NCBI RefSeq assembly: GCF_007971525.1
Contig: NZ_CP042437.1
Location: 186,001 to 250,000 of the forward strand
Direction: 5' to 3'
From: Mucilaginibacter ginsenosidivorax
GTDB lineage: Bacteria > Bacteroidota > Bacteroidia > Sphingobacteriales > Sphingobacteriaceae
DNA length: 64,000 nt
In this document: in pieces, positions 27,937 through 37,051 of the stretch
How positions within the stretch are numbered: the stretch's first letter is position 1
Layout of the letters: the number at the start of each line of letters is the position of its first letter
Notes under the pieces: generated by a model
What the model was told of the DNA's origin: nothing
Database searches by the model: none
The model's input: the letters and a program-made list of their open reading frames with translations, nothing else
Program-made: the position numbers and the translations under genes

Positions 27937-28938
27937 CTACCCTGCTGTTTCCATTTCTTTAACTTCATTTGGGCGGCCGTTTTTGAAGGCTTTGCGTGGT
28001 GTAAGGCCAAGCAGTTCAAACATAGCCATATCTGTATCAAATGACGGGTTTGGTGTGGTCAAAAGCTTTTCGCCTGCAAAAATAGAGCTGGCACCTGCCA
28101 TAAAACAAAAGGCTTGCTCAACAGTACTCATTTCGGTACGGCCGGCAGATAGACGGACAATTGAACGTGGCATAATAATACGGGCAGTAGCAATCATCCT
28201 TACCATATCCCAGATAGGTACGCGGGGCTGATCGGCCAGTGGTGTACCGGCTATGGGCACCAAAGCATTGATAGGTACCGATTCCGGGTGTTTGGGAAGG
28301 TTTGACAATGTTTTCAGCATCGAGATCCTGTCTTCAACAGTTTCGCCCAAACCAACTATACCGCCACTGCAAACTGTAATTTTTGCTTTGCGTACGTTTT
28401 TAAGGGTATTTAACCTGTCGTCATAAGTGCGGGTGGTGATAATACGTTTATAATCTTCTTCAGAAGTATCCAAATTATGGTTATAAGCATACAGGCCTGC
28501 ATCTGCCAATCGTTGCGCCTGACTCTCGGTAAGCATGCCCAGTGTGCAGCATACCTCCATATCAAGGCTATTAACAGCCTTTACCATATCAATCACTTTA
28601 TCAAAATCGCGGTTATCGCGTACTTCGCGCCAGGCAGCACCCATACATAAACGTGATGCGCCACCGGCTTTTGCTTTTTCGGCAGCAGCTATAACCTCAT
28701 CTTTAGGCATCATGGCATGTACATCTACACCAGTATTATAACGGGCAGCCTGCGGGCAGTAAGCGCAATCCTCAGAGCAGCCACCGGTTTTAATTGAAAT
28801 CAGCGAACTGATCTGTACTTCGGCGTAATCTTTATTTTCGCGGTGCACGGTTGCCGCGCGGTAAACCAGGTCGAGTAATGGGGTATGGTATATTTCAGCT
28901 ATTTCTTCTTTTGTCCAGTCGTATCTTACTTCAGTCAT
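27937..28938 (-). CDS. bioB: Biotin synthase
   Basis: A 333-residue radical SAM enzyme that inserts sulfur into dethiobiotin, the last step of biotin synthesis. The cluster motif [12 protein letters not shown] provides C54, C58 and C61. [21 protein letters not shown] and RLSAGRTEM are the BioB-specific segments that build the 2Fe-2S and substrate sites. It is monocistronic with its own terminator; no other bio gene is nearby. Confidence 0.95.
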   Translation of the reverse strand: MTEVRYDWTKEEIAEIYHTPLLDLVYRAATVHRENKDYAEVQISSLISIKTGGCSEDCAYCPQAARYNTGVDVHAMMPKDEVIAAAEKAKAGGASRLCMGAAWREVRDNRDFDKVIDMVKAVNSLDMEVCCTLGMLTESQAQRLADAGLYAYNHNLDTSEEDYKRIITTRTYDDRLNTLKNVRKAKITVCSGGIVGLGETVEDRISMLKTLSNLPKHPESVPINALVPIAGTPLADQPRVPIWDMVRMIATARIIMPRSIVRLSAGRTEMSTVEQAFCFMAGASSIFAGEKLLTTPNPSFDTDMAMFELLGLTPRKAFKNGRPNEVKEMETAG

Positions 28939-28995
28939 ATCTCAAATTTTGATGGTTCAAATTTATAATAATATCGCGTAAAACACCAGCTACAC

Positions 28996-30351
28996 TCAAT
29001 GCTTCAACAAAAGCTTGGTAGCCAGGTATAAGGGCAATAAAAATCCGGCGCAATCGGTAAAAGTTGTAATAATGATAGATGACGCTACCGCCGGATCAAT
29101 CCCCACCCTTTTTAATACCAGTGGTATAGATGCACCGGTAATACCGGCAATAATGAGGTTACCTGTCATGGCCAAAAACAAAACCAGGCCAAGCATAGGG
29201 TTGGCATCATAAAACAGCGCAATGCAAAAAACAACCAATCCGTTGGCTGCACCGTTAAGCATACCTACTAAAAATTCTTTTAAAACCGTATTATAGGCCT
29301 GGCTATCGGTAAGGTTACTTAACGATATACGCCTTACGGTTACCGCAAGGGCCTGCGTGGCCGCATTACCGCCCATACCAGCTATAATGGTCATATAAGC
29401 GGCAATGCCTTTCACCTGGGAAACGGTATCGTCAAAATGCCTGATCACTGACGCAGCCAGGTAAGCAGTGGCCAGGTTAATAACCAGCCATGGCAAACGA
29501 CTTTTTACGGCATCTTTCCAGTTACCGCTCAACTCTTCGTCTTCAGATACACCCGAAATCTTTAATATATCTTCGGTATTTTCCTGCTCCATTACGTCGA
29601 TGATATCATCAACAGTAACCCGGCCAAGCAATTTCATATGGTCATCCACAACCGGGATGGTTGTTAAATTGTATTGCGATATCAGGCGGGCAACCTCTTC
29701 CTGGTCAAGCTCGGCCCTTACATATACCGGGTCGCGTTTTACCAGGTCGCTCACTTTGGCATCCGCATGGGCTTTTATAACATCTTTTATAGATAGGATG
29801 CCCTGTAAAGTATCGGCATCGTCAACCACGTAAATGGTATAAAACTCCTCCATCTCTTCCGATTGGCGAATGATCTCGTCCAGTGCCTCTTTTTTATCCA
29901 GCCGGATATTTACTTTGATGAGTTCGGAGTTCATCAAACCGCCGGCAGTATCTTCGGCATAGTTCAAAAGCGCACGGATGCTGCTGGCATCATCGGCGTC
30001 AATATCTTCTAATATCTCCTGCTGCTCATCTTCATCAAGCTGGGATATGATGTCGGTTGCATCGTCATAATCCAGTTCTTCAACTATCTCGGTTCTTTTT
30101 TCAGGATGAAGGTTAAGGAGCAGCTCACCGGGGCTGTGCTCCTCATCCATTTCGGATAAAACTTCCGATGCAACGTCAGTCGGCAGGATATTGATGATCC
30201 TTTCCTTATCCTCCTGCTCAAGCTGTTCAAACAATAAAGCAATCTCCGAGGCGTGATATTCCTTCAGAACTTTCTCTAATTCAGCATCATCGGCCTCAAG
30301 AGCCGTTTTAATGCGGAGCAGATCGGTTTTATCTAAGTCAAAAGATTGCAT
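28996..30351 (-). CDS. mgtE: Magnesium transporter MgtE
   Basis: A 451-residue protein. The acidic superhelical N domain (many DED/EE pairs, residues 1-130) leads to two CBS domains (about 140-260) that sense Mg2+. A five-span membrane pore domain with MGGNAATQALAVTVRR and a hydrophobic C-terminus follow. It is a Mg2+ channel gated by cytosolic Mg2+. The ATG at 30351 (MQSFDLDKTDLLRIK) is preferred over one ten codons upstream. It works independently of the MgtA-type pump at 5913. Confidence 0.93.
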   Translation of the reverse strand: MQSFDLDKTDLLRIKTALEADDAELEKVLKEYHASEIALLFEQLEQEDKERIINILPTDVASEVLSEMDEEHSPGELLLNLHPEKRTEIVEELDYDDATDIISQLDEDEQQEILEDIDADDASSIRALLNYAEDTAGGLMNSELIKVNIRLDKKEALDEIIRQSEEMEEFYTIYVVDDADTLQGILSIKDVIKAHADAKVSDLVKRDPVYVRAELDQEEVARLISQYNLTTIPVVDDHMKLLGRVTVDDIIDVMEQENTEDILKISGVSEDEELSGNWKDAVKSRLPWLVINLATAYLAASVIRHFDDTVSQVKGIAAYMTIIAGMGGNAATQALAVTVRRISLSNLTDSQAYNTVLKEFLVGMLNGAANGLVVFCIALFYDANPMLGLVLFLAMTGNLIIAGITGASIPLVLKRVGIDPAVASSIIITTFTDCAGFLLPLYLATKLLLKH

Positions 30352-30448
30352 ATGCGACGAAAATAAGCATTTACGCCGCAATTACGACATTAAAATGAGG
30401 TTAAATCGGCATTAAACCTAACCAACAGGTTGACCGCCGGTGGATGAC

Positions 30449-31063
30449 CTACAAACTATAATCATACTTCACCTTTAGCCCGGCTACCTTTCCTAATTTA
30501 CCCAAAACCTGCTCTACCTGCATTTTGCGGATAGACAACTGGATGCTGCAATCGTTATCAAACTGCTGTTCAAGCACCAGCAGATTTTCGTCTTTGATAA
30601 TACGCATCACATCATTCATCTGCAGGTAATCAAACTTAATGGTGTAAATATCATTCACTGTTTTTTGGATGATGACGGCCAGCTTCAGGGCTTCTTCTGT
30701 AGCTACCTTGTAGGCGTTAATTAACCCCGGTACCCCAAGCAGTGTACCGCCAAAATAACGCACTACAACCACCAGTATATTGGTAACATCTTTTGACAGT
30801 AGGATATTTAATATTGGCCGGCCGGCGGTGCCCGATGGTTCTCCGTCGTCGTTCACCCGGTAAACAGACCTATCGGTACCCAGGCGCATGGCCCAGCAAT
30901 GGTGATTAGCTTTAGGGTGTTCCGCTTTTAATTTGGCTACGATATCTTTAATATCATTATCGGAGCTGATAGGATAAGCAAACCCCAGGAACTTGCTGCC
31001 CCTATCACGGAATATACTTTCGGTTGGTTTTTCGATGGTTTGATAGGTATCGTCAAAAAGCAT
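30449..31063 (-). CDS. yigZ: YigZ/IMPACT family protein
   Basis: A 204-residue protein with the N-terminal IMPACT domain (ESIFRDRGSKFLGFAYPI, HHCWAMRLG, DDGEPSGTAGRPIL, VVRYFGGTLLGVPGLI) and a C-terminal DUF1949 ferredoxin-like domain. Homologues are linked to translation and stress; the precise activity is unknown. The ATG at 31063 is chosen over one eight codons upstream as closer to homologues. Confidence 0.9.
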   Translation of the reverse strand: MLFDDTYQTIEKPTESIFRDRGSKFLGFAYPISSDNDIKDIVAKLKAEHPKANHHCWAMRLGTDRSVYRVNDDGEPSGTAGRPILNILLSKDVTNILVVVVRYFGGTLLGVPGLINAYKVATEEALKLAVIIQKTVNDIYTIKFDYLQMNDVMRIIKDENLLVLEQQFDNDCSIQLSIRKMQVEQVLGKLGKVAGLKVKYDYSL

Positions 31064-31230
31064 TTGAAAAATTTTGTAAAGGCGCAAAGGTACCGTTTTT
31101 ACCTACCATGTTTATTGTTCAGCCTCAAGTTTGCATAGAGGCATTAACTAACCAAAGCTTACTTTATTTTAAACCAGCTAATATTGTCCTAAAAATATCC
31201 ATGTCTGTCACATTTGATTATTTTTATCAT

Positions 31231-31662
31231 ATGAAAACCTTATATATTTTTCTCTTTTCAATTTTCTTTTTCGGCAAAGCTTTCGCGCAGGCCACGCCGG
31301 CAGCCAAAGACACCATATTAAAAGGCAGTATTGAAAAAAACTGTCCCGGCGGATTTGCAGTGTTTGATGATTATATAAAGAGCATTACACGTCCTCCTGC
31401 AGTTATGGTCGAGCATAAAAAAGAAGGTTGTGTGAGGGTTGCATTTATTATTGAGCCCGACAGTACGGTGACCAACATCCACGCGACGACAAAGCTTGGC
31501 TATCAAATGGAAGATGAAGCCATAAGATCGATAAAAATGTCGAGTGGGTGGATACCATCCACTATTGACGGAAAAAATGTTCGTACCTCAATGGAAGTGG
31601 GCGTTCAGTACAACAGGCTGGCGAAAAATATGATAAGCATTGAAGGTAAAATTGTGGAATAA
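31231..31662 (+). CDS. TonB C-terminal domain periplasmic protein
   Basis: A 143-residue protein with a Sec signal (MKTLYIFLFSIFFFGKAFAQ) followed by a TonB_C-like domain. KEGCVRVAFIIEPDSTVTNI and the DEAIRSIKMSSGWIPSTIDG stretch match the domain that contacts TonB boxes. There is no membrane anchor or proline-rich linker, so it is not a classical energy transducer; such free domains are common in Bacteroidota. The ATG at 31231 starts the signal peptide; upstream codons in the frame overlap yigZ. Confidence 0.75.
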   Translation: MKTLYIFLFSIFFFGKAFAQATPAAKDTILKGSIEKNCPGGFAVFDDYIKSITRPPAVMVEHKKEGCVRVAFIIEPDSTVTNIHATTKLGYQMEDEAIRSIKMSSGWIPSTIDGKNVRTSMEVGVQYNRLAKNMISIEGKIVE

Positions 31663-31675
31663 ACCCTCCGGTAAC

Positions 31676-32569
31676 TTACAAGTGTAAAAAGCCTAACGTT
31701 TGCGGAAAGTAGATAACAACAATAGCCAGCACCGCAACCAGCAGCCCTATTTTGTTGAGGGTGCTTAATTTCTCTTTAAATATAATCATCCCGATAAGTG
31801 CGCCTACAACAATAACGCCGATATTCATTGATGAAAATACCGATGATGGATTATTTGCCAACGCTTTGTGCGCTTTCAGATAAAAAAGGATATTACCAAA
31901 ATTAAACAAACCCAATACCCAACCAATGAGGATATGCGGCCAGGAGAAGCGCATTTTTTTTGTGGCTACCTGGTAAATAAGCCCGATAAACGATAACGCA
32001 AACGCCAGTATAAAAATGACAAAAATGGCAGTTGTAAAAGGCACATTATTAACCTTGGTAATTTGCTTTAACAATACATCGATAACGCCAAAACCCAGGA
32101 AAACGATAAGCAGGTAAACCCATGAACCTTTTTCTGCTTCTTTGCTGCTATTAACCCTCCCGCGTGATTTTTGCCATGGGATAGAACATAAAATGGCTAT
32201 AAACGCCAGTATGATTCCAATTATTTTTACAGGGGTTGATGCTTCGCCAAAAAGCAAAAATGCGGCTATAATGGGGATAAACAGGGAGAAACGTTGTGCT
32301 ACATCCGTACGTACAATGCCGGCCTTACGCACCGAGGTTGCCATAACGATAAACAAGGCCGGAAATAAAACCCCAAGCGCGATATAATTATAAACCGGCG
32401 ACTGGCTTAAGTTGGTAAGCGATGGCCTGTAAAAAAACCAGGTAAGCAGGATAGCCATTGAATAATTCCAGGTGACAGCCTGGTAAACATCAATATGATA
32501 CCGCCTGGCCAGCTTAAGCATAACCGACACAATAACACTACAACAGATACTTAAAAAAACAAATAGCAT
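31676..32569 (-). CDS. EamA/DMT family transporter
   Basis: A 297-residue protein with ten predicted membrane spans arranged as two EamA-like repeats, each ending with an AFIAILCSIPW- or GLLVAVLAIVVIYF-type helix. Drug/metabolite transporters of this class export metabolites or amino acids; the substrate is not readable. It is convergent with the TonB_C gene with only a 13-bp gap. A repeat element lies directly upstream. Confidence 0.85.
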   Translation of the reverse strand: MLFVFLSICCSVIVSVMLKLARRYHIDVYQAVTWNYSMAILLTWFFYRPSLTNLSQSPVYNYIALGVLFPALFIVMATSVRKAGIVRTDVAQRFSLFIPIIAAFLLFGEASTPVKIIGIILAFIAILCSIPWQKSRGRVNSSKEAEKGSWVYLLIVFLGFGVIDVLLKQITKVNNVPFTTAIFVIFILAFALSFIGLIYQVATKKMRFSWPHILIGWVLGLFNFGNILFYLKAHKALANNPSSVFSSMNIGVIVVGALIGMIIFKEKLSTLNKIGLLVAVLAIVVIYFPQTLGFLHL

Positions 32570-32586
32570 AATTGGCGGTGCGTAGC

Positions 32587-32705
32587 AGAGTCAAGAATCA
32601 AGAGTCAAGAATTAAGACTTTTTTGCTTCAGGCGAAGTGATCGGTTGAAAATTACAACCTGATTTTTAGCTGTCTCATGTTTTTCCTGTCTTGATTCTTG
32701 ACTCT
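32587..32705. repeat. Word-composed inverted repeat upstream of the EamA gene
   Basis: Arms 32587-32603 and 32689-32705 (AGAGTCAAGAATCAAGA and its complement) are perfectly paired over 85 bp. Both arms repeat the word AGTCAAGAAT. The element fills the gap between ribD and the EamA gene, both on the minus strand. Confidence 0.75.
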
Positions 32706-32717
32706 TATTTTTAATTC

Positions 32718-33764
32718 TTATTGGTTGTATAACGTTTGTAAACGATCGTCTTCAATAAATGATTCGGCGGCAAGTATACCTGTTATTTGTGGTGATTTTA
32801 TCCCTTTTGACAAAACAGTTTTGCCGGTAAAAATGCGGGCCTCATCCCAAAGGCCAGCATCAATAAACACCTGCAGGGTATGCGCGCCCCCTTCAATGAT
32901 TACCGATTGAATATCCTGCAAATATAATTGGTACAAAATGTATTGCGGCACATAGCGGTCAAAATCCTCCAATGCAATATACTTGTTTTTTCCGTCGGCG
33001 TTAAATTCTATTTCATTAAAAATCAGTGTTTCAACAGATTGATCAAATACATTAGCCTCTTTACTAAGTTCCAGCCTCCTGTCTATCACCGCCCTTTTGG
33101 GCGATCTTCCCTCCCAATACCGTACGTTTAGTTGCGGGTTATCAATGGCAACGGTATTTTTCCCTACCAGAATAGCATCCTCCTCGCTGCGCCATTTATG
33201 TACCAATTTGCGCGCCTGGGTGCCCGTTATCCAAAGCTGGCTACCATCAGCAGGCGCAAAAAAGCCATCATTGGTTTGCGCCCATTTTAATATAATGTAT
33301 GGCCGGTGCTTTTGTACTTTGGTAAAAAACCGGCGGTTAAGCCACTGGCATTCTTTTTCCAGTACGCCGGTTATCACCTCAATACCGGCTGTTTTTAGTT
33401 TTTCAATTCCCTTACCGTCAACCTGGGCAAAAGGGTCGCGGGTGCCAACAACCACCAGGGGAATTTGATGTTCAATAATCAAATCGGCACAAGGCGGTGT
33501 TTTACCGTAATGCGCGCAGGGTTCTAATGAAACATATATGGTTGATTGCTTTAACAGTTCGGCAGCGTTATCAAACGCGGCTGTTACCTGCGCAATAGCA
33601 TTCACTTCGGCATGGGCCTGGCCATATTTTTGGTGATAACCCTCGCCTATTATTTTGCCTTCATGAACAACTACCGCGCCTACCATCGGGTTCGGGCTTA
33701 CCTGCCCGGCGCCAAGCCGGGCAAGTTCAAGGCAGCGCTGCATAAAAATTTCATGTTGAACCAT
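32718..33764 (-). CDS. ribD: Bifunctional riboflavin biosynthesis protein RibD
   Basis: A 348-residue cytosolic enzyme of two domains. The N-terminal deaminase (residues 1-145) has the zinc site HAEVNAI (H51, E53) and EPCAHYGKTPPC (C83, C92). The C-terminal 5-amino-6-ribosylaminouracil reductase has LKWAQTNDGFFAPADG and VIIEGGAHTLQ. It carries out the second and third steps of riboflavin synthesis. It is divergent from prmC with 33 bp between starts, so the promoters overlap. No other rib genes are nearby. Confidence 0.95.
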   Translation of the reverse strand: MVQHEIFMQRCLELARLGAGQVSPNPMVGAVVVHEGKIIGEGYHQKYGQAHAEVNAIAQVTAAFDNAAELLKQSTIYVSLEPCAHYGKTPPCADLIIEHQIPLVVVGTRDPFAQVDGKGIEKLKTAGIEVITGVLEKECQWLNRRFFTKVQKHRPYIILKWAQTNDGFFAPADGSQLWITGTQARKLVHKWRSEEDAILVGKNTVAIDNPQLNVRYWEGRSPKRAVIDRRLELSKEANVFDQSVETLIFNEIEFNADGKNKYIALEDFDRYVPQYILYQLYLQDIQSVIIEGGAHTLQVFIDAGLWDEARIFTGKTVLSKGIKSPQITGILAAESFIEDDRLQTLYNQ

Positions 33765-33797
33765 GCTGCAAAAGTAGCTTTTATGTTACTTTGTTGC

Positions 33798-34733
33798 ATG
33801 ATTACCATAAAGGATGTTTTTGAAGATTACAAACAGCTGAACAAAGTATATGAGGCTAACGAGGTAGAGTCGCTTACTTTATTAACCATCAGCCAGGTAA
33901 CCAACCTGTCAAAAGCATCTATTAAAGCATTTCCGGAACGGGAGCTAAACGACGAACAAGCCCAAAAACTAACAAGTATTGTTGCGGAACTAATAACCGG
34001 CAAGCCCATTCAATATATTTTAGGTGTTACCGAGTTTTATGGGCTGCCATTTAAAGTAAATCCCAATGTGCTTATTCCCCGCCCCGAAACCGAAGAACTG
34101 GTAGAGTGGATATTATCTGTGGCCGGTGGTCTGTGGCCAGTGGCCGGTGCTGAGTTGCCGGTTAGCGGCGGGCAGTTTACAGGTATGATATTGGATATTG
34201 GTACCGGGAGCGGCTGTATTGCTATCAGTCTGAAAAAGAATTTACCCCGGGCTCAGGTGTCGGCAATTGATATATCCGAAGGAGCATTACAGATCGCCAA
34301 AGAAAATGCGGATTTAAATGATGTTAGTGTGCAATTTATCCGGGCCGATATTTTAGACGTAGCAACCGCTCACAACTCACAACTCGCAACTCACTACTCA
34401 CCACTCACTACTCACCAAATCATTGTCAGTAACCCGCCTTACGTAACGCTGGACGATAAAAAACAAATGCACACCAACGTAACCGATTTTGAGCCGCATA
34501 CCGCATTATTTGTACCTCAGGACGATCCGCTGTTGTTTTACAGGGCTATTGCCGATTTTGCTTCGGGTAATTTAACCGTGGGCGGCTATTTATTTTTTGA
34601 GATTAATGAAAGTTTGGGCAACGAAACTGTTGAATTATTACGCGACAAACATTTTACCGATATTGAGCTACGACAAGACATGAGCGGTCGCGACAGGATG
34701 ATTGGTTGCAGATGGAATGCTACTCATCCTTAA
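33798..34733 (+). CDS. prmC: Peptide chain release factor methyltransferase PrmC, with two low-complexity inserts
   Basis: A 311-residue SAM-dependent enzyme that methylates the glutamine of the GGQ motif in RF1 and RF2. Visible are the N-terminal helical domain, PNVLIPRPETEELVEWIL, the SAM motif ILDIGTGSGCIAISL, and the catalytic SNPPYV. Two stretches do not belong to the family: SVAGGLWPVAGAELPVSGG between the Arg-Pro-Glu-Thr motif and the SAM motif, and AHNSQLATHYSPLTTHQ just before SNPPY. Both are encoded by tandem short DNA words and keep the frame open. The catalytic core is otherwise intact, so the protein is probably functional. The ATG at 33798 is favoured over one 15 bp upstream. 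Confidence 0.9.
   Translation: MITIKDVFEDYKQLNKVYEANEVESLTLLTISQVTNLSKASIKAFPERELNDEQAQKLTSIVAELITGKPIQYILGVTEFYGLPFKVNPNVLIPRPETEELVEWILSVAGGLWPVAGAELPVSGGQFTGMILDIGTGSGCIAISLKKNLPRAQVSAIDISEGALQIAKENADLNDVSVQFIRADILDVATAHNSQLATHYSPLTTHQIIVSNPPYVTLDDKKQMHTNVTDFEPHTALFVPQDDPLLFYRAIADFASGNLTVGGYLFFEINESLGNETVELLRDKHFTDIELRQDMSGRDRMIGCRWNATHP
34117..34181. repeat. In-frame tandem-word insert 1 in prmC
   Basis: A low-complexity stretch of repeated GTGGCC(G/A)GTGG-like words, about 65 bp, encodes a Gly/Val/Pro-rich loop between conserved PrmC motifs. Its composition is unlike the flanking codons. Confidence 0.6.
34368..34421. repeat. In-frame tandem-word insert 2 in prmC
   Basis: About 54 bp of repeated ACTCACAA/ACTCACTACTC words encode a Thr/His/Ser-rich loop immediately before the catalytic SNPPY motif. 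The style matches the word arrays of the intergenic inverted repeats elsewhere in the window. Confidence 0.7.
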
Positions 34734-35832
34734 CCACCATGCCCTGGTAATTGTAGTAATTAAAATAAAAGAACAGGTAAGCCACCGCAAGGTTAAGCGG
34801 TATCAATACCCAAAGCAGGTGAAACATAATTACCCAAAACAACACAATAAACAAGGCCAGTATCCATTGAATATATTTATCCATATTTAAGCCAAACCAG
34901 TAAAGCATGCAATGAAAAAGCATGGCTATACTTAAACCGGCCAGTAATAATTCCACAGCCATTAAAGGGATAAAACGGTTAAACAGCCAAACGCTTTCGG
35001 GTATCAGCATAAAAAAATAAACACCTGCAAAATTCAGGAACAGCCTGAACCTGCTATAAGGCAGGTTGCGCGAAAAACTTAAGCGGGTTTCTTCAAACCT
35101 GTGCGCCTCAAATATTAATACCACATGCGCTGTTATAACGGCCAGGATGGCTATCCCCGCCAGCCGCAAATCATTCTTCACATCGGCAAATAAATAAAAA
35201 ACACCGGTTATAATTAACCACGACAATGCTTTGGTAACAAAGTACTGCACTTTCAGCTTATCAAAAACATAATAGATGTACAGGCTAAAGTATGGCTTGC
35301 GCCATTTGCTGCTCAGCTTTAGCAGAAATGATTGGCTGCTACCGTCAACCAGCCGGTTTAATATCCGTGTATATATTAGTGCGCTGCACCAAATCATGAC
35401 CACTAAAAACAAGATCATTGCGGCGGGCAGCAGGTAGTAATGATGCACCATACCTACGCAAACAGCTATTATAGCGTAAATAATAACCGGACTTAAAATG
35501 ATTGCTTGTGTACAGGCCCAGCTTTTTAATTGATGGTTGCGGCTTAGCGCGTTGCTGCTGTAAAACAAAAACTGCTTTTCGGGTGCAAGTAATTGTACAG
35601 AAACGTAATGCCAGCTTTTAAAAACGTATAACAGCCAACCGCCAACAACCACCAGGAGCATAACAGGGCTGCTGCACATGGCTAACATTAGCGATTCATG
35701 ATAGCTGATGAGCATATTGCCGGGCACACAACCAACCAAAATAAAAAATGCAAAAAACAATATGGGCGCGTGCACCTGGTAAAAACCAAAAGCAAATATC
35801 TTTACCAACACATTGCTTAACGGCTGCTTCAT
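34720..35832 (-). CDS. Multi-pass membrane protein, probable ABC transporter permease
   Basis: A 370-residue protein with about ten hydrophobic segments and no signal peptide. The sequence is not one I recognise as a named family. Its start codon shares a base with the stop of an ABC ATPase gene (TAATG), so it is almost certainly the membrane partner of that ATPase. Its 3' end overlaps convergent prmC by 14 bp. The transported substrate is unknown; a role in export is a guess from the lack of any binding-protein gene. Confidence 0.7.
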   Translation of the reverse strand: MKQPLSNVLVKIFAFGFYQVHAPILFFAFFILVGCVPGNMLISYHESLMLAMCSSPVMLLVVVGGWLLYVFKSWHYVSVQLLAPEKQFLFYSSNALSRNHQLKSWACTQAIILSPVIIYAIIAVCVGMVHHYYLLPAAMILFLVVMIWCSALIYTRILNRLVDGSSQSFLLKLSSKWRKPYFSLYIYYVFDKLKVQYFVTKALSWLIITGVFYLFADVKNDLRLAGIAILAVITAHVVLIFEAHRFEETRLSFSRNLPYSRFRLFLNFAGVYFFMLIPESVWLFNRFIPLMAVELLLAGLSIAMLFHCMLYWFGLNMDKYIQWILALFIVLFWVIMFHLLWVLIPLNLAVAYLFFYFNYYNYQGMVVKDE

Positions 35833-36467
35833 TATGCTATTGACTTTAAGGTTTGCTCTTCAACCAGCAACTCGCCCGCTTTGGGCAACTCATCAAGTTC
35901 AAGCGTTTGGTGCGATGAAAGCAGAAAGCTGGTACCTTGTTGAAGATGCCGCTCGGCAATCCAGCTGTTTAAAATTTTTAAGGATGCGGTATCAATGGTA
36001 ATAAGCGGCTCATCTAATAAAATCAGTTTAGGATTGCCCAGAAACGCCAACACCAGCGACAATTTTTTGAGCATCCCGCTGGAGTAAGTCCCCACGGGCT
36101 GGCCAACGTAGCTTTGCATTTGCATGGTATCTATATAATGCTGCTCCTGCCCTGCCGGGGCATTTTTTGCCTGGGCAAAAAGGGCAATCATTTCCTTGCC
36201 AGTCAAAAATTCGGGGAAAACAGGTTCCGCTTCCGCAAAGTTTACCAGTTTGCGGTAAGCTACCGGTTGCTTTTTTATGCTGACGGCGTTATCCAACAAA
36301 ATATCACCATCAAAAGATAAAATGCCGGCGATGGATTTCAGGAGTGTGCTTTTACCGGATCCGTTAACTCCCTTTATCCAATAAACGCCGGAATTGATGG
36401 TAAATCCATCTATTTTAAGGGCGGGGAAACCGCCGTATAGTTTCTTGAATTTTATGAATTGCAGCAT
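35832..36467 (-). CDS. ABC transporter ATP-binding protein
   Basis: A 211-residue ATPase. Walker A is GVNGSGKSTLLKS. The family signature is present as SSGMLKKLSLVLAFL, a variant of LSGGQ with SSGM. Walker B is LILLDEPL and the switch histidine lies in LLSSHQ. It is short and single-domain, of the CcmA/export type. It is translationally coupled to the membrane protein downstream. A strong hairpin terminator lies just upstream (36509-36543). Confidence 0.9.
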   Translation of the reverse strand: MLQFIKFKKLYGGFPALKIDGFTINSGVYWIKGVNGSGKSTLLKSIAGILSFDGDILLDNAVSIKKQPVAYRKLVNFAEAEPVFPEFLTGKEMIALFAQAKNAPAGQEQHYIDTMQMQSYVGQPVGTYSSGMLKKLSLVLAFLGNPKLILLDEPLITIDTASLKILNSWIAERHLQQGTSFLLSSHQTLELDELPKAGELLVEEQTLKSIA

Positions 36468-36508
36468 TGTTGGTTTGATGGTAAAAAGGTTGGCTTTGTT
36501 ACATACTC

Positions 36509-36543
36509 AAAAAAAAAGACGCATGTGATGCGTCTTTTTTTTT
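36509..36543 (-). terminator. Bidirectional intrinsic terminator
   Basis: The stem-loop GACGCATgtgATGCGTC (36518-36534) is flanked by nine A and nine T, so it can stop transcription on either strand. On the minus strand it ends the lipoprotein gene upstream. The same stem-loop follows bioB. Confidence 0.85.
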
Positions 36544-36590
36544 GATCATCATTAATCAGCAAAATATCCCCTAATCACTTAAACTACAAA

Positions 36591-36994
36591 TTAATGGTAG
36601 CCCGATTTTTCAATATTATAAATATTCTCCAATGTACTATTGAAATTGAATTGCCATGTGTAAGTTTCGATACCGCCAGTTCCGTTTTTTACCCTAAAAG
36701 TGTGAATAAGACTAAAACCTGAAAACTTATGTTTTTCAGCTCTAATTATTTTATTGTATTGGTCATGATCGTTAGAGATTTCAAGTAACTCATCAGCCAT
36801 CTTTTTAACTCCGGGATTTATAAATAGCGAATCCAATTGAGTATAATCTACTGATTCATACGAATCAGGATCATTTAAGTTATGTTTCATGTATTTTTCA
36901 ACAAGCTCATGAGCTTTCTGTTCATTGGAGACCGGGAAACTACTGCAACTGATAAAAAAATCATAGTAACTGCTAATAAGAAAAGTCTATTCAT
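36591..36994 (-). pseudogene. Lipoprotein gene broken by one base in a T7 tract
   Basis: The ATG at 36994 encodes MNRLFLLAVTMIF and then shifts frame at a run of seven T on the minus strand (36954-36960). The other frame continues ISCSSFPVSNEQKAHELVEK and runs on into the 99-residue frame ending at 36591. One extra T would join them into a 134-residue lipoprotein with a clear lipobox (FFISC). As written, the first frame stops after about 35 residues. The mature part is hydrophilic and of no family I recognise. It is a real frameshift, a sequencing error, or a phase-variable tract. Confidence 0.75.
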
Positions 36995-37051
36995 AATTGT
37001 GTAAGGCGCTATAAAATAATTGAAATAAAAGAACGCTTAGTTTTTTAATAG

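Noticed and set aside
33097-33468. 123-codon frame opposite ribD
   Set aside because: Antisense to conserved RibD motifs; no supporting signals.
34368-34421. Tandem repeats suggestive of a CRISPR array
   Set aside because: Units are 7-11 bp without spacers, lie inside prmC in frame, and no cas genes are present in the window.
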